From contig NZ_CABWID010000016.1 in assembly GCF_902501965.1 (NCBI RefSeq), forward strand, positions 62,001 to 126,000: a DNA stretch of 64,000 nt. Reading direction: 5' to 3'. Positions 27,481-37,118 of the stretch are shown here, piece by piece (position 1 is the stretch's first letter; each line of letters starts with the position of its first letter). This DNA comes from Collinsella sp. AK_207A (lineage in GTDB: Bacteria > Actinomycetota > Coriobacteriia > Coriobacteriales > Coriobacteriaceae). The notes under the pieces are model-generated. The model was not told where the DNA came from. It worked only from the letters and a program-made list of their open reading frames with translations, and searched no databases. The translations under genes were made by a program, and so were the position numbers.

Positions 27481-27768
27481 CTACAGGCGGTACATGAAGT
27501 TGAAGACGTCCTCGCGCTGGACCTGCACGGTCACGCCGACCTCCTGGCCGGTGGCGCTGAGCGACTCCTGTAGCTGCGTGAAGTCGAGTGCGCTCGCCGC
27601 CATATCGGCGAGGAGCGTCATGGTGAAGATGTTGTCTACGATGCTCTGGGTGATGTCGCGGATGTCCACGTTCGCCTCGGCGAGGACGCGGGTAACGGCG
27701 GCAACGATGCCGGGGCGGTTCTTCCCGAGTACGGTGATGACGATGCGCGATGCTGAGGTCTCTGCCAT
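27481..27768 (-). CDS. ACT domain protein
   Basis: A 95-residue stand-alone ACT domain of the UPF0237/GcvR-like type, a small ligand-binding module that usually senses amino acids. It begins MAETSASRIVITVLGKNRPGIV and contains VNVD-like ANVDIRDITQSIVDNIFTM. The ATG at 27768 follows GAGAGGA. It probably heads an operon with gltA. A TACAAT -10-like sequence lies at 27834-27829, without a clear -35. Confidence 0.85.
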   Translation of the reverse strand: MAETSASRIVITVLGKNRPGIVAAVTRVLAEANVDIRDITQSIVDNIFTMTLLADMAASALDFTQLQESLSATGQEVGVTVQVQREDVFNFMYRL

Positions 27769-27979
27769 GGATGTCCTCTCTGCGGCCGCCGCGCTGCGGT
27801 GGCACTCCACTTCGGTACAGTATTCATCATTGTAGCCGAATGGGGGAGGGGAAGTGGCGGCGTCTGATTGAGAGTGGTCGGCACGGGGTATTTGGGGGCG
27901 CTGGGCGGGTGTGGCCGGTGGTTTTTGGCGGTTTTGGGTGCGGCCGGTCTTCGCTCGCGTGGTTGTGGGGCAAATTGAG

Positions 27980-28190
27980 GCGATACTTTATTGGTTTGCT
28001 TGTATGCGGCCAAAACCACGGCGATAGTTTATCGGTTTTCAGGGCGCTTGGTGAGTAGCGGGATCATGAGCGGCAACGAGTTCGCAGGTCAAGATGTCGG
28101 CCAAACGAGCGATACATGCCGGCTCTACGAAAACCGATAAACTATCGCCCTGCTTCGAGCTCCGTGGGCGAAAACCGATAAAGTATCGGT
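27980..28190. repeat. four-site palindromic repeat array, mirrored 2+2 (family A)
   Basis: The region between the ACT gene (start 27768) and 28465 carries no gene I can support. It contains four copies of a motif with core CGATA-N3-TATCG (or one-base variant): 27980-27999, 28020-28040, 28129-28149 and 28170-28190. The first two face one way and the last two the other. Copies 2 and 3 form a perfect 21-bp inverted repeat, GGCGATAGTTTATCGGTTTTC. Within each half the copies are 40 or 41 bases apart. The sequence between copies is diverged, so the motifs are the conserved part. Confidence 0.8.
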
Positions 28191-28465
28191 CGGTTTCGAT
28201 TGGACGACCCCCCCCAGAAATCGGGTATGTTCGGCGGTGATTGCCTTTTGCCGTCCATTCTCCCCATGCGACTCGCGCGTCCCGCGCCCCGCGAGCGTGC
28301 TCAATCCGGGCGAGGGTGCGGCCAAGGGCCTCGACGGCGGGGACGCGGTCCGCAGTCGGGATTCTCGAAACTTGGAATTCATTGCCAATTCTGACGAATT
28401 ATTCTGGAAATAATTTTCATATCGCGAGTGCGGCGGATTTCTGGACCGGGAGTTCAGGAGGAAGC
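28191..28465. other. gene-free stretch upstream of transposase fragment
   Basis: No supported gene. It contains a run of nine C residues (28208-28216) and an AT-rich patch near 28380-28430. Confidence 0.4.
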
Positions 28466-28690
28466 ATGTATACGGATGAAGACAAGGGCAGGATCCTAGC
28501 CGACCCGTTCGAGAACGGTGTGAAGCTCTCGACTTTCTGCAGGACGAGGCCCGGGGTTCCCTCAGATCCACGATCAGGGGGTGGCTGAGGGAGGCCGAGG
28601 AGGGCAGCCTCGAGATTCCCGAGAGGTTCGTCAGGGGCCGCGTCGGCGACAGGCCGAAGCACTCTAGGTACCCCGAGGAGACCGCGCGCG
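28466..28690 (+). pseudogene. transposase OrfA-like fragment (frameshifted, truncated)
   Basis: After AGGAGGAAGC an ATG opens MYTDEDKGRILADPFENGVK. The frame is lost near 28555, and the likely continuation in another frame reads STIRGWLREAEEGSLEIPER followed by GRVGDRPKHSRYPEETARV. This looks like the helix-turn-helix OrfA of an IS3-like transposase. It stops at 28690, exactly where the terminal repeat of the neighbouring IS begins. The remainder of the gene is missing on the other side of the IS, so sequence was lost. Confidence 0.6.
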
Positions 28691-28718
28691 TGAATCTACC
28701 CCGATCCCGCTTACACCT

Positions 28719-29540
28719 CTACGCCGCCTTCTCCTCGGCAGCGTCTTTCAGATTCCTCGCCTCGAATTCCTCGGGGCTGAGGTTCCCCAGCGCCGAGTGC
28801 ATGCGGACCCTGTTGTAGAAGCACTCGATGTGCTCGAATATCTCTAGCGTCGACCGCTCCCTGGCCTCGAGAGTGCGCGCACTCGGCTTTTATGAGGCCC
28901 ATGAGCGACTCCGTCGCTGCGTTGCCCCACGGCGACGATATGAATCCCATCGAGGGCTCGATGCCGGCGCCGCGCATGGTCCCGCCCAGAAGCGGGGAGA
29001 CGTACCGGCTGCCGTCATCCGGGGCGACATGGACCGTTCCGCGATCATGCGGGACCATATGCCCATGACGATCGCGAGGTACAGCCGGCCCTGGCGGGTC
29101 CCAACGTAGGTGATGTCGGCGAACCGGGGCCTGTCGGGGCCGTCGGCGCTGAACTCGCGCCTCACCGGGTCGGGCGCCGCGTTCGCCTGGGACGCCGCCT
29201 GCTTCGACTTGCCCTTCGGCCTCTTGGCGCGCCTCCTGGTGATGCCGGCGCGTCCGTTCTCGCGCATGATGCGCGCGACGCGTTTGCGCGAGGTGCTCAC
29301 GCCCCGCCGGCGCAGCTCGGCGAAGACCTTCGGGGCGCCGTAGGTCCCGCGGCTCGCCTCGTGGATCTCCGCTGTCATTGACGCGGGTTCGGCGTCCCGC
29401 CGTTCGCGCGCTCGGCGGTCTCTTTCGCCACGCGCAGCGGCCTTGCCTGGTCACCCCGAGCGCCGAGCACATCTCGGAAACGGCCCAGGTCCCCTCGTTG
29501 GCCAGTATGAACTCGAATTCGGCCCTCCCCGCCTGGGCTC
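28719..29540 (-). pseudogene. IS3 transposase OrfB (multiple frameshifts)
   Basis: An integrase-type (DDE) transposase of the IS3 family in pieces. FEFILANEGTWAVSEMCSALG is in one frame, IHEASRGTYGAPKVFAELRR and FADITYVGTRQGRLYLA in a second, SMGFISSPWGNAATESL back in the first, and FYNRVRMHSALGNLSPEEFE with the stop at 28719 in another. At least two or three frameshifts prevent a single product. Confidence 0.8.
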
Positions 29541-29828
29541 CTACAGCTGCCTGCTGGCGAAGAAGGCGTTCGCTTATAAAAATATCTCGTTCTCCCTCCC
29601 GAGCCTCTCGACCTCGCGCCTCAGCTTGCGGATCTCCTCGGCGATCTTGAACGGGTTGTCCCCCGGTGCCGCTTGGGCCGCGTCTGACCGTTTGACCCAG
29701 TCGGCAAGGCCCGACGGGTCAACGCCGAGCTCCCGGGCGACCTCTGCGTAGGTCGTCTCCCTCTCGCGGTGCAGCTGCACGGCCCCCTGCTTGAACTCGG
29801 CCGTGTACTTGGGTGACGGGTGTTCCAT
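29541..29828 (-). pseudogene. IS3 transposase OrfA (premature stop)
   Basis: The DNA-binding OrfA begins MEHPSPKYTAEFKQGAVQLH and has the helix-turn-helix EVARELGVDPSGLADWV, then the leucine-zipper-like EEIRKLRREVERLGREN. An in-frame TAA at 29576-29574 interrupts it. The frame continues ANAFFASRQL to the natural stop at 29541. Confidence 0.8.
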
Positions 29829-29908
29829 ATGCCCTTCTCCGTCCTCCGTTTGGAAAAACATGACCAAACGGAAGGCGATGTGTCAACGAATTTGGGGCAA
29901 ATTCAGAT

Positions 29909-29980
29909 TCACATGGAGCGGAACAGCGCCTCCGCCTCGTCCCTGACGTCGTCGTCGACCTGGACCTGGGCGCTGGCCAT
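29909..29980 (-). pseudogene. DinJ/RelB-type antitoxin stub
   Basis: The ATG at 29980 opens MASAQVQVDDDVRDEAEALFRSM and stops at TGA three bases from the IS end. This is the N-terminal ribbon of a RelB/DinJ family antitoxin, normally about 85-95 residues. The rest, and any toxin gene (YafQ or RelE type), is absent beyond the IS, so the insertion appears to have destroyed a type II toxin-antitoxin locus. Confidence 0.65.
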
Positions 29981-30155
29981 CGCGGTCCACCCATCTACCC
30001 GGCCGCTCGCGGCGGACGGGGATGTCAAGGGGGCCCGAAACTCCGACGATGCGGACAGGATAACACGCCGCGCGGACGGATGCGCGACGCCCGGTGTTCC
30101 TCGTTTCCACCGGATGCTGTTGGTGCCGTTGGGCCGGCGAACCGCCGGGAGTCCG

Positions 30156-30411
30156 TTGCTAAGCAGACATGCCACCAAGGGGCCGTTGCTAAGCAAGCCA
30201 ACCGGTAAGGGGGCGTTGCTAAGCAGTCTTTCCTCCAAGTGCCTGAAAACAGGGGCTTAGCGGCATATCTGCTTAGCAATTGCCGCTGAGTGGCAGATCC
30301 GCTTAGCAACTGCCGGTGAGTGGCAGATCCGCTTAGCAACTGCCGAGGGGCGCGGGGCCTCGTGGCCGGTCTGCTTAGCAACCGCCCCCAAGTGACTAGT
30401 TTGCTTAGCAA
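30156..30411. repeat. phased TGCTNAGCA array, mirrored 3+5 (family B)
   Basis: From 29981 to 30586 I find no gene. Eight copies of TTGCTAAGCA or its complement occur at 30156, 30186 and 30216 (one orientation) and 30269, 30299, 30329, 30371 and 30401 (opposite orientation). Spacing is exactly 30 bases except at the turn-over and one 42-base step. Each core TGCT-A/T-AGCA is itself palindromic. Copies 4-6 also share their spacers, including CTGCC...GGCAG. A CCTG-AAAA-CAGG hairpin marks the centre near 30247. Confidence 0.85.
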
Positions 30412-30515
30412 CCGCCCCCGCCCCTGCCCCGCCCCAAAACCCGCGGGCATGAGACTTTTGTGGCGTCGTACGCGCTACATGTCCATGTGCTAAACTACCC
30501 AACTGCTGTAATTGT

Positions 30516-30561
30516 CTTGGTCGGAAACCAAGGCACCCCTGAGGCTTGGTCGGTAACCAAG
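30516..30561 (+). promoter_or_regulatory. twin dyads upstream of rpmE
   Basis: CTTGGT-CGGAA-ACCAAG (30516-30532) and CTTGGT-CGGTA-ACCAAG (30545-30561) are near-identical 17-base dyads, 29 bases apart. They follow a TGTAAT -10-like sequence (30507-30512) and lie ahead of the rpmE ribosome-binding site. They could be operator sites at the transcription start or tandem leader hairpins. Confidence 0.6.
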
Positions 30562-30586
30562 TCGCGAGACCATGAGGAGCCCTGCC

Positions 30587-31030
30587 ATGAAACAAGGTAT
30601 CCATCCGGAGTACGTGGAGTGCACTGTCCGCTGCAGCTGCGGTAACGTGTTCACCACCCGCTCCACCAAGTCGGAGATCATCGTCGAACTCTGCAACATG
30701 TGCCACCCGTTCTACACGGGCCAGCAGAAGTTCGTGGACACCGGCGGACGCGTCCAGCGCTTCGCCGACAAGTTCGGTGGCGCCGCTGCCGCCCAGCTCG
30801 AGCGCGAGAAGGCCGCCAAGGCCGAGCGCGAGAAGAAGGCCGCCGAGGCCGAGGCCGCTCGCAAGGCCGAGCGCGAGGCCAAGGCCGCCGAGAAGGCCAA
30901 GCGCGCTGAGAAGTTCGCCGCCGAGGCCGCCAAGAAGGCCGAGGAGGAGGCTGCCAAGGCCGCCGAGGCTCCTGCTGAGGAGACCAAGGCCGAGGAGGCT
31001 CCTGCCGAGACCGAGGCTGCTGCCGAGTAG
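30587..31030 (+). CDS. rpmE: 50S ribosomal protein L31 with long charged tail
   Basis: The first 70 or so residues are a normal zinc-containing L31: [20 protein letters not shown], then [20 protein letters not shown]. The cysteines in VRCSCGN and LCNMC are the zinc ribbon. An extension of about 75 residues made of Ala, Lys and Glu ([19 protein letters not shown] and similar) follows and should form a long helix. L31 is usually 65-90 residues; this one has 147. ATG 30587 has GAGGAG seven bases upstream. Confidence 0.92.
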   Translation: MKQGIHPEYVECTVRCSCGNVFTTRSTKSEIIVELCNMCHPFYTGQQKFVDTGGRVQRFADKFGGAAAAQLEREKAAKAEREKKAAEAEAARKAEREAKAAEKAKRAEKFAAEAAKKAEEEAAKAAEAPAEETKAEEAPAETEAAAE

Positions 31031-31054
31031 CGCTGCCACGTCATATCGCATGGC

Positions 31055-31088
31055 CGAGGAGGTCGGGTTCGCCCGGCCTCCTCTTTTT
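31055..31088 (+). terminator. terminator of rpmE
   Basis: GAGGAGG-TCGGG and CCCGG-CCTCCTC pair around TTCG, followed by TTTTTG. Confidence 0.85.
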
Positions 31089-31128
31089 GTTTCCGGCAAA
31101 TTACCCATCCCGCACAAACCTATAAACC

Positions 31129-31134
31129 TATAAT
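31129..31134 (+). promoter_or_regulatory. -10 element for the LanC-like gene
   Basis: A perfect TATAAT lies in a short AT-rich patch between the rpmE terminator and the 32-bp repeats; TATAAA lies 8 bases upstream. No good -35 is seen. Confidence 0.35.
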
Positions 31135-31153
31135 ACAAATAGGAAATATGTTT

Positions 31154-31249
31154 GCCGATGGAAAGCAGACAGGCAAGGCAGTCCTGCCGGTGAAAAGCAG
31201 ACAGGCAAGGCAGTCCTGCCGGCGGAAAACAAACAGGCAAGGCGGGCCT
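31154..31249. repeat. 32-bp tandem repeat, three units (family C)
   Basis: Units at 31154-31185, 31186-31217 and 31218-31249, followed by a degenerate partial unit. Each has the frame GCCGGTGAAAAGCAGACAGG followed by CAAGGCAGTCCT. At the junctions GGCAG and CTGCC can pair. The array lies in the leader of the LanC-like gene. Confidence 0.85.
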
Positions 31250-31322
31250 GCTGGCAGAGGGCCGGCCGGCAGCGTAAGCGGACCAGCAAACCAAGCCGGT
31301 CAACGGCGGGAGGGAGCATCCC

Positions 31323-32768
31323 ATGGCGCAGACGATCGGATACCGCGCGCAGACCCCACAGGTGTTCAGGGGTAACGGCGTGGCGGACTACCTGCGGGCA
31401 GCCGAGCAAACGGCGGCCTGGATCAGGAGCCACGAGCACGTGACCGAGCACGGCAAGTACTGGGACGTGTTCCCGGCGGGCCAGAACGGCTTCGCCCCCG
31501 ACGTCATGGTCTTCGGCCGCCGCTGCCTCTACTCGGGCGCGGCTGGCATCGGCATCTTCTTCCTGCGCATGTACGAAGCCACGGGCGACGCCTCCTACCT
31601 GGCCGACGCCCGCGCCGCCGCCGACGAGCTCATCGCCACGGCCACGGGTTCGGAGTGGTACGAGCAGACCCTCTCCTCCAAGATCGGCGGCGTGATCCCG
31701 GTCCCCGGCTGGGCGATCGGCTATTCCAACGGCCCCGCCGGCGAGGGCCTCTTCGCGCTGGACCTCGCTGCCGCAACGGGCGAGACGCGCTATCGGGACT
31801 ACGCCGTCAAGGTTGCCGACGACCTGCTTCACGCCGCGCATCCAGCTCCGAGCGGCGTCGGCATCGCCTGGAGCGATCAGGAGGATCTGGTGGCGGACGG
31901 CGGCTTCGACTTCTACCTCGTGCGGGTCTACCGCGCCACGGGCGAGCGCCGCTACCTGGACGCTGCCTGCGCCGCGGCCGACCGCATCGCCGCCTCGGCA
32001 AAGCCCTCTCCCCATGGCGGCACTTACTGGGAGCTTCTCGACCTCTCGCTCATCGGGTTCCCCAAGGGAACGACCTTCCCCAACTACAGCCATGGCACCG
32101 CCGGTACCGCGTGGATGTTCGCCCTGCTCTACGACGCGTCGGGTGACGAGCGCTACCTCGAGCTCGCCCGGGAGGGCGTTGAGTACCTGAAGGCCATCGC
32201 CGTGGGCGACGAGACGGGCATGCTCGTGCCCTACCAGGACCATCCCGCGGATCCGGGGCACGGGCTCACCCGCGATCACTTTTACCTGAGCACTTGCCAC
32301 GGCCCGGTGGGCACGGTCCTGCCGTTCCGCCTGCTCTTTGAGCTGACGGGTGAGGAATCCTACCGCGACTGGTGCATCTGGCTCTCGCGCGGGATCATCC
32401 GCGCCGGCGCGCCCGAGCACCTGAGCTGGGGTCTTTGGAACAGCAACTGCCAATGCTGCGGCACACCGGGCATCCTGGAGCACTTCGTCGAGATGTTCGA
32501 GTTCACGGGCGAGCCGGAATTCCTGGGATACGCCCGGCGCACGGCCGACCGCATCCTCGCCGACTCGTTCCAAGCGGACGACGCGCCTGCCTATCGCAGC
32601 TGGTTCGGTGCCTGGACGCGAACGATCCCCGAGCGCGTGGTGAGCTACCTCGGCCTCTACAGCGGCTCCGCCGGCTGTGCCTCGTCGCTCGCGCGCCTCT
32701 ACGCGGACCGGACGGGCAAGCGCCTGACGCCGCTCTACGAGTACGCGTTCTTCAGAGGCGCCGAGTAG
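31323..32768 (+). CDS. orphan LanC-like protein
   Basis: A 481-residue protein with the repeated Gly motifs of the LanC (lanthionine cyclase) alpha/alpha barrel: YSGAAGIGIFF (70-80), YSNGPAGEGLF (134-144), YSHGTAGTAWMF (255-266), STCHGPVGTVLPF (323-335), NCQCCGTPGILEHF (375-388) and LYSGSAGCASSL (445-456). The LanC zinc site normally uses Cys and Cys-His. Here Cys325 fits the first, and Cys378-Cys379 stands where Cys-His is expected. No lanthipeptide precursor, LanB or LanM is nearby. A glycan-acting (alpha/alpha)6 barrel enzyme is the main alternative. GGGAGG precedes the ATG. Confidence 0.7.
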   Translation: MAQTIGYRAQTPQVFRGNGVADYLRAAEQTAAWIRSHEHVTEHGKYWDVFPAGQNGFAPDVMVFGRRCLYSGAAGIGIFFLRMYEATGDASYLADARAAADELIATATGSEWYEQTLSSKIGGVIPVPGWAIGYSNGPAGEGLFALDLAAATGETRYRDYAVKVADDLLHAAHPAPSGVGIAWSDQEDLVADGGFDFYLVRVYRATGERRYLDAACAAADRIAASAKPSPHGGTYWELLDLSLIGFPKGTTFPNYSHGTAGTAWMFALLYDASGDERYLELAREGVEYLKAIAVGDETGMLVPYQDHPADPGHGLTRDHFYLSTCHGPVGTVLPFRLLFELTGEESYRDWCIWLSRGIIRAGAPEHLSWGLWNSNCQCCGTPGILEHFVEMFEFTGEPEFLGYARRTADRILADSFQADDAPAYRSWFGAWTRTIPERVVSYLGLYSGSAGCASSLARLYADRTGKRLTPLYEYAFFRGAE

Positions 32769-32886
32769 GCGGGGCCTAGCTTCGGGCATCGCGCCTAAGG
32801 TGGGGAAACGGGTTCAACGGGGCGGCCCGACGGGCATGCGCCCCTGCGCCAATGCGAAGCTGGCGCGCGACGAAAGGAGGACGGCC

Positions 32887-33879
32887 ATGCCGTTCGAGGA
32901 TAAGGTTTATGGGTCGATTGCCGAACTTGTGGGGTCCACGCCCCTGGTGGAGCTCCACGGCCTGGAGCGCGAGCTGGGGCTCGGCGCCCGTGTGCTCGCC
33001 AAGCTGGAGTACTTCAACCCGTCTGGTTCGGTGAAGGACCGCATCGCGCTCGGCATGATCGAGGGCGCGGAGGCTGCGGGCACGCTGCATCCCGGCGACA
33101 CGATCTTGGACTTCACGAGCGGCAACACGGGCATCTCGTTCGCGGCCATCTGCAACGCGCGCGGGTACCGCTTCGTGAGTGTCATCCAGCCGGGCGTCTC
33201 GGAGGAGCGCTCGCAGATCCTGAAGACGTATGGGGCCGAGCTGCTCCAGTTTAGCGACATCCCGGGCGTACCCGAGCTCATGGCGAACGAGGGCCTCGTG
33301 TTCGAGAAGTTCTTCGCGTTGCTCAAAGCCTATGCCGATGCGCACGGCTACGTCTACCTCAACCAGGGCGTCTCGCTCGATAACCCGCTTTCGCACTATC
33401 GCACCACCGGCCCCGAGATCTGGCGCGCCACGGGCGGCAACGTGGATGGCCTGGTGGCCCTGGTGGGCACGGCCGGCACGCTCGTGGGCACGGGCAAGTA
33501 CCTGCGCGAGCAGAACCCCGACCTCCTGCTCGTGGGCGCCCAGCCCGCTCTCGAGAGCCGCAAGGACCCGGCGCACCCTGAGCGCAACACCATCGACGGC
33601 GTGGTGCCGTTCGTCGGCGTGCCGCAGGGCCGCATGCCGCTCTACCTCGACCGCATGAACGTGCATCCCGACGAGGTGCTCGACCTGGATGCGGACGAGG
33701 CCTACGCCATGGGCCGCACCCTCACGCGCACGGACGGCATCTTCCTGGGCCAGTCAGCCGCCGCCGCGGTGCTCGCGGCTGCGAAGCTGGCGCAGCGTCC
33801 GGAGATGGCGGGCAAGACCATCGTCGCAATCTGCGCCGATAACGCATTCAAGTATTTGAGCACCAACATCTACCGCTAG
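32887..33879 (+). CDS. cysK: cysteine synthase (O-acetylserine sulfhydrylase)
   Basis: PLP enzyme that makes cysteine from O-acetylserine and sulfide. PLP-binding Lys50 lies in NPSGSVKDR, the substrate loop is TSGNTGIS, and the phosphate-binding glycine loop appears as GTAGTLVGTG. It has 330 residues. The ATG at 32887 follows GAAAGGAGG. The middle segment (about 120-165) is less typical of CysK, so a related beta-replacing activity remains possible. Confidence 0.88.
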   Translation: MPFEDKVYGSIAELVGSTPLVELHGLERELGLGARVLAKLEYFNPSGSVKDRIALGMIEGAEAAGTLHPGDTILDFTSGNTGISFAAICNARGYRFVSVIQPGVSEERSQILKTYGAELLQFSDIPGVPELMANEGLVFEKFFALLKAYADAHGYVYLNQGVSLDNPLSHYRTTGPEIWRATGGNVDGLVALVGTAGTLVGTGKYLREQNPDLLLVGAQPALESRKDPAHPERNTIDGVVPFVGVPQGRMPLYLDRMNVHPDEVLDLDADEAYAMGRTLTRTDGIFLGQSAAAAVLAAAKLAQRPEMAGKTIVAICADNAFKYLSTNIYR

Positions 33880-34148
33880 CGTGTTCCCGCGGGCGGCGGG
33901 CGCATTGGCGGGGCGGGCATCTGGGTCGTTCGCCCCCTCCAGCGGCCCGGTCCCCAGCGGTCCGCCCACGGTCGGTCCCTCGATCGCACCGGCCCCCAGC
34001 GGCCCGGCCCCTCGACCGCTTGCCGCCGACCTCCCGTGCATCGTGCTCGATACCTGTTTCTTTCGTGCGCGCACGCCCCCTGCGCACGTTGCCTCGCCGA
34101 CACGGCTAGAGTGAATCCAACTGTGTATGCCCAACGGAGGGAACCCAC

Positions 34149-37117
<2,969 letters not shown>

Positions 37118-37118
<1 letters not shown>

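Larger units (their letters stand above)
28691..29905 (-). mobile_element. decayed IS3-family insertion sequence
   Basis: A 1215-bp element bounded by terminal inverted repeats. The left end starts TGAATCTACCCCGATCCCG at 28691; the right end, read inward from 29905 on the minus strand, starts TGAATTTGCCCCAAATTCG. 18 of the first 27 positions agree. It contains broken orfA and orfB on the minus strand. The flanking triplets differ (GCG and GAT), so no target-site duplication is present; this fits later rearrangement. Confidence 0.75.

Noticed and set aside
30156-30411. CRISPR array
   Set aside because: The repeats are only about 10 bases, spacers are partly shared, orientation flips halfway and no cas gene is present.
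31154-31249. CRISPR array or coding repeat in the 32-bp units
   Set aside because: The units are directly contiguous with no unique spacers, and the frames through them lack a start with a ribosome-binding site.
33880-34148. A gene or repeat element in the cysK-secA gap
   Set aside because: Only short GC-rich direct repeats (CCCCAGCGGCCCGG) and no frame with a ribosome-binding site.
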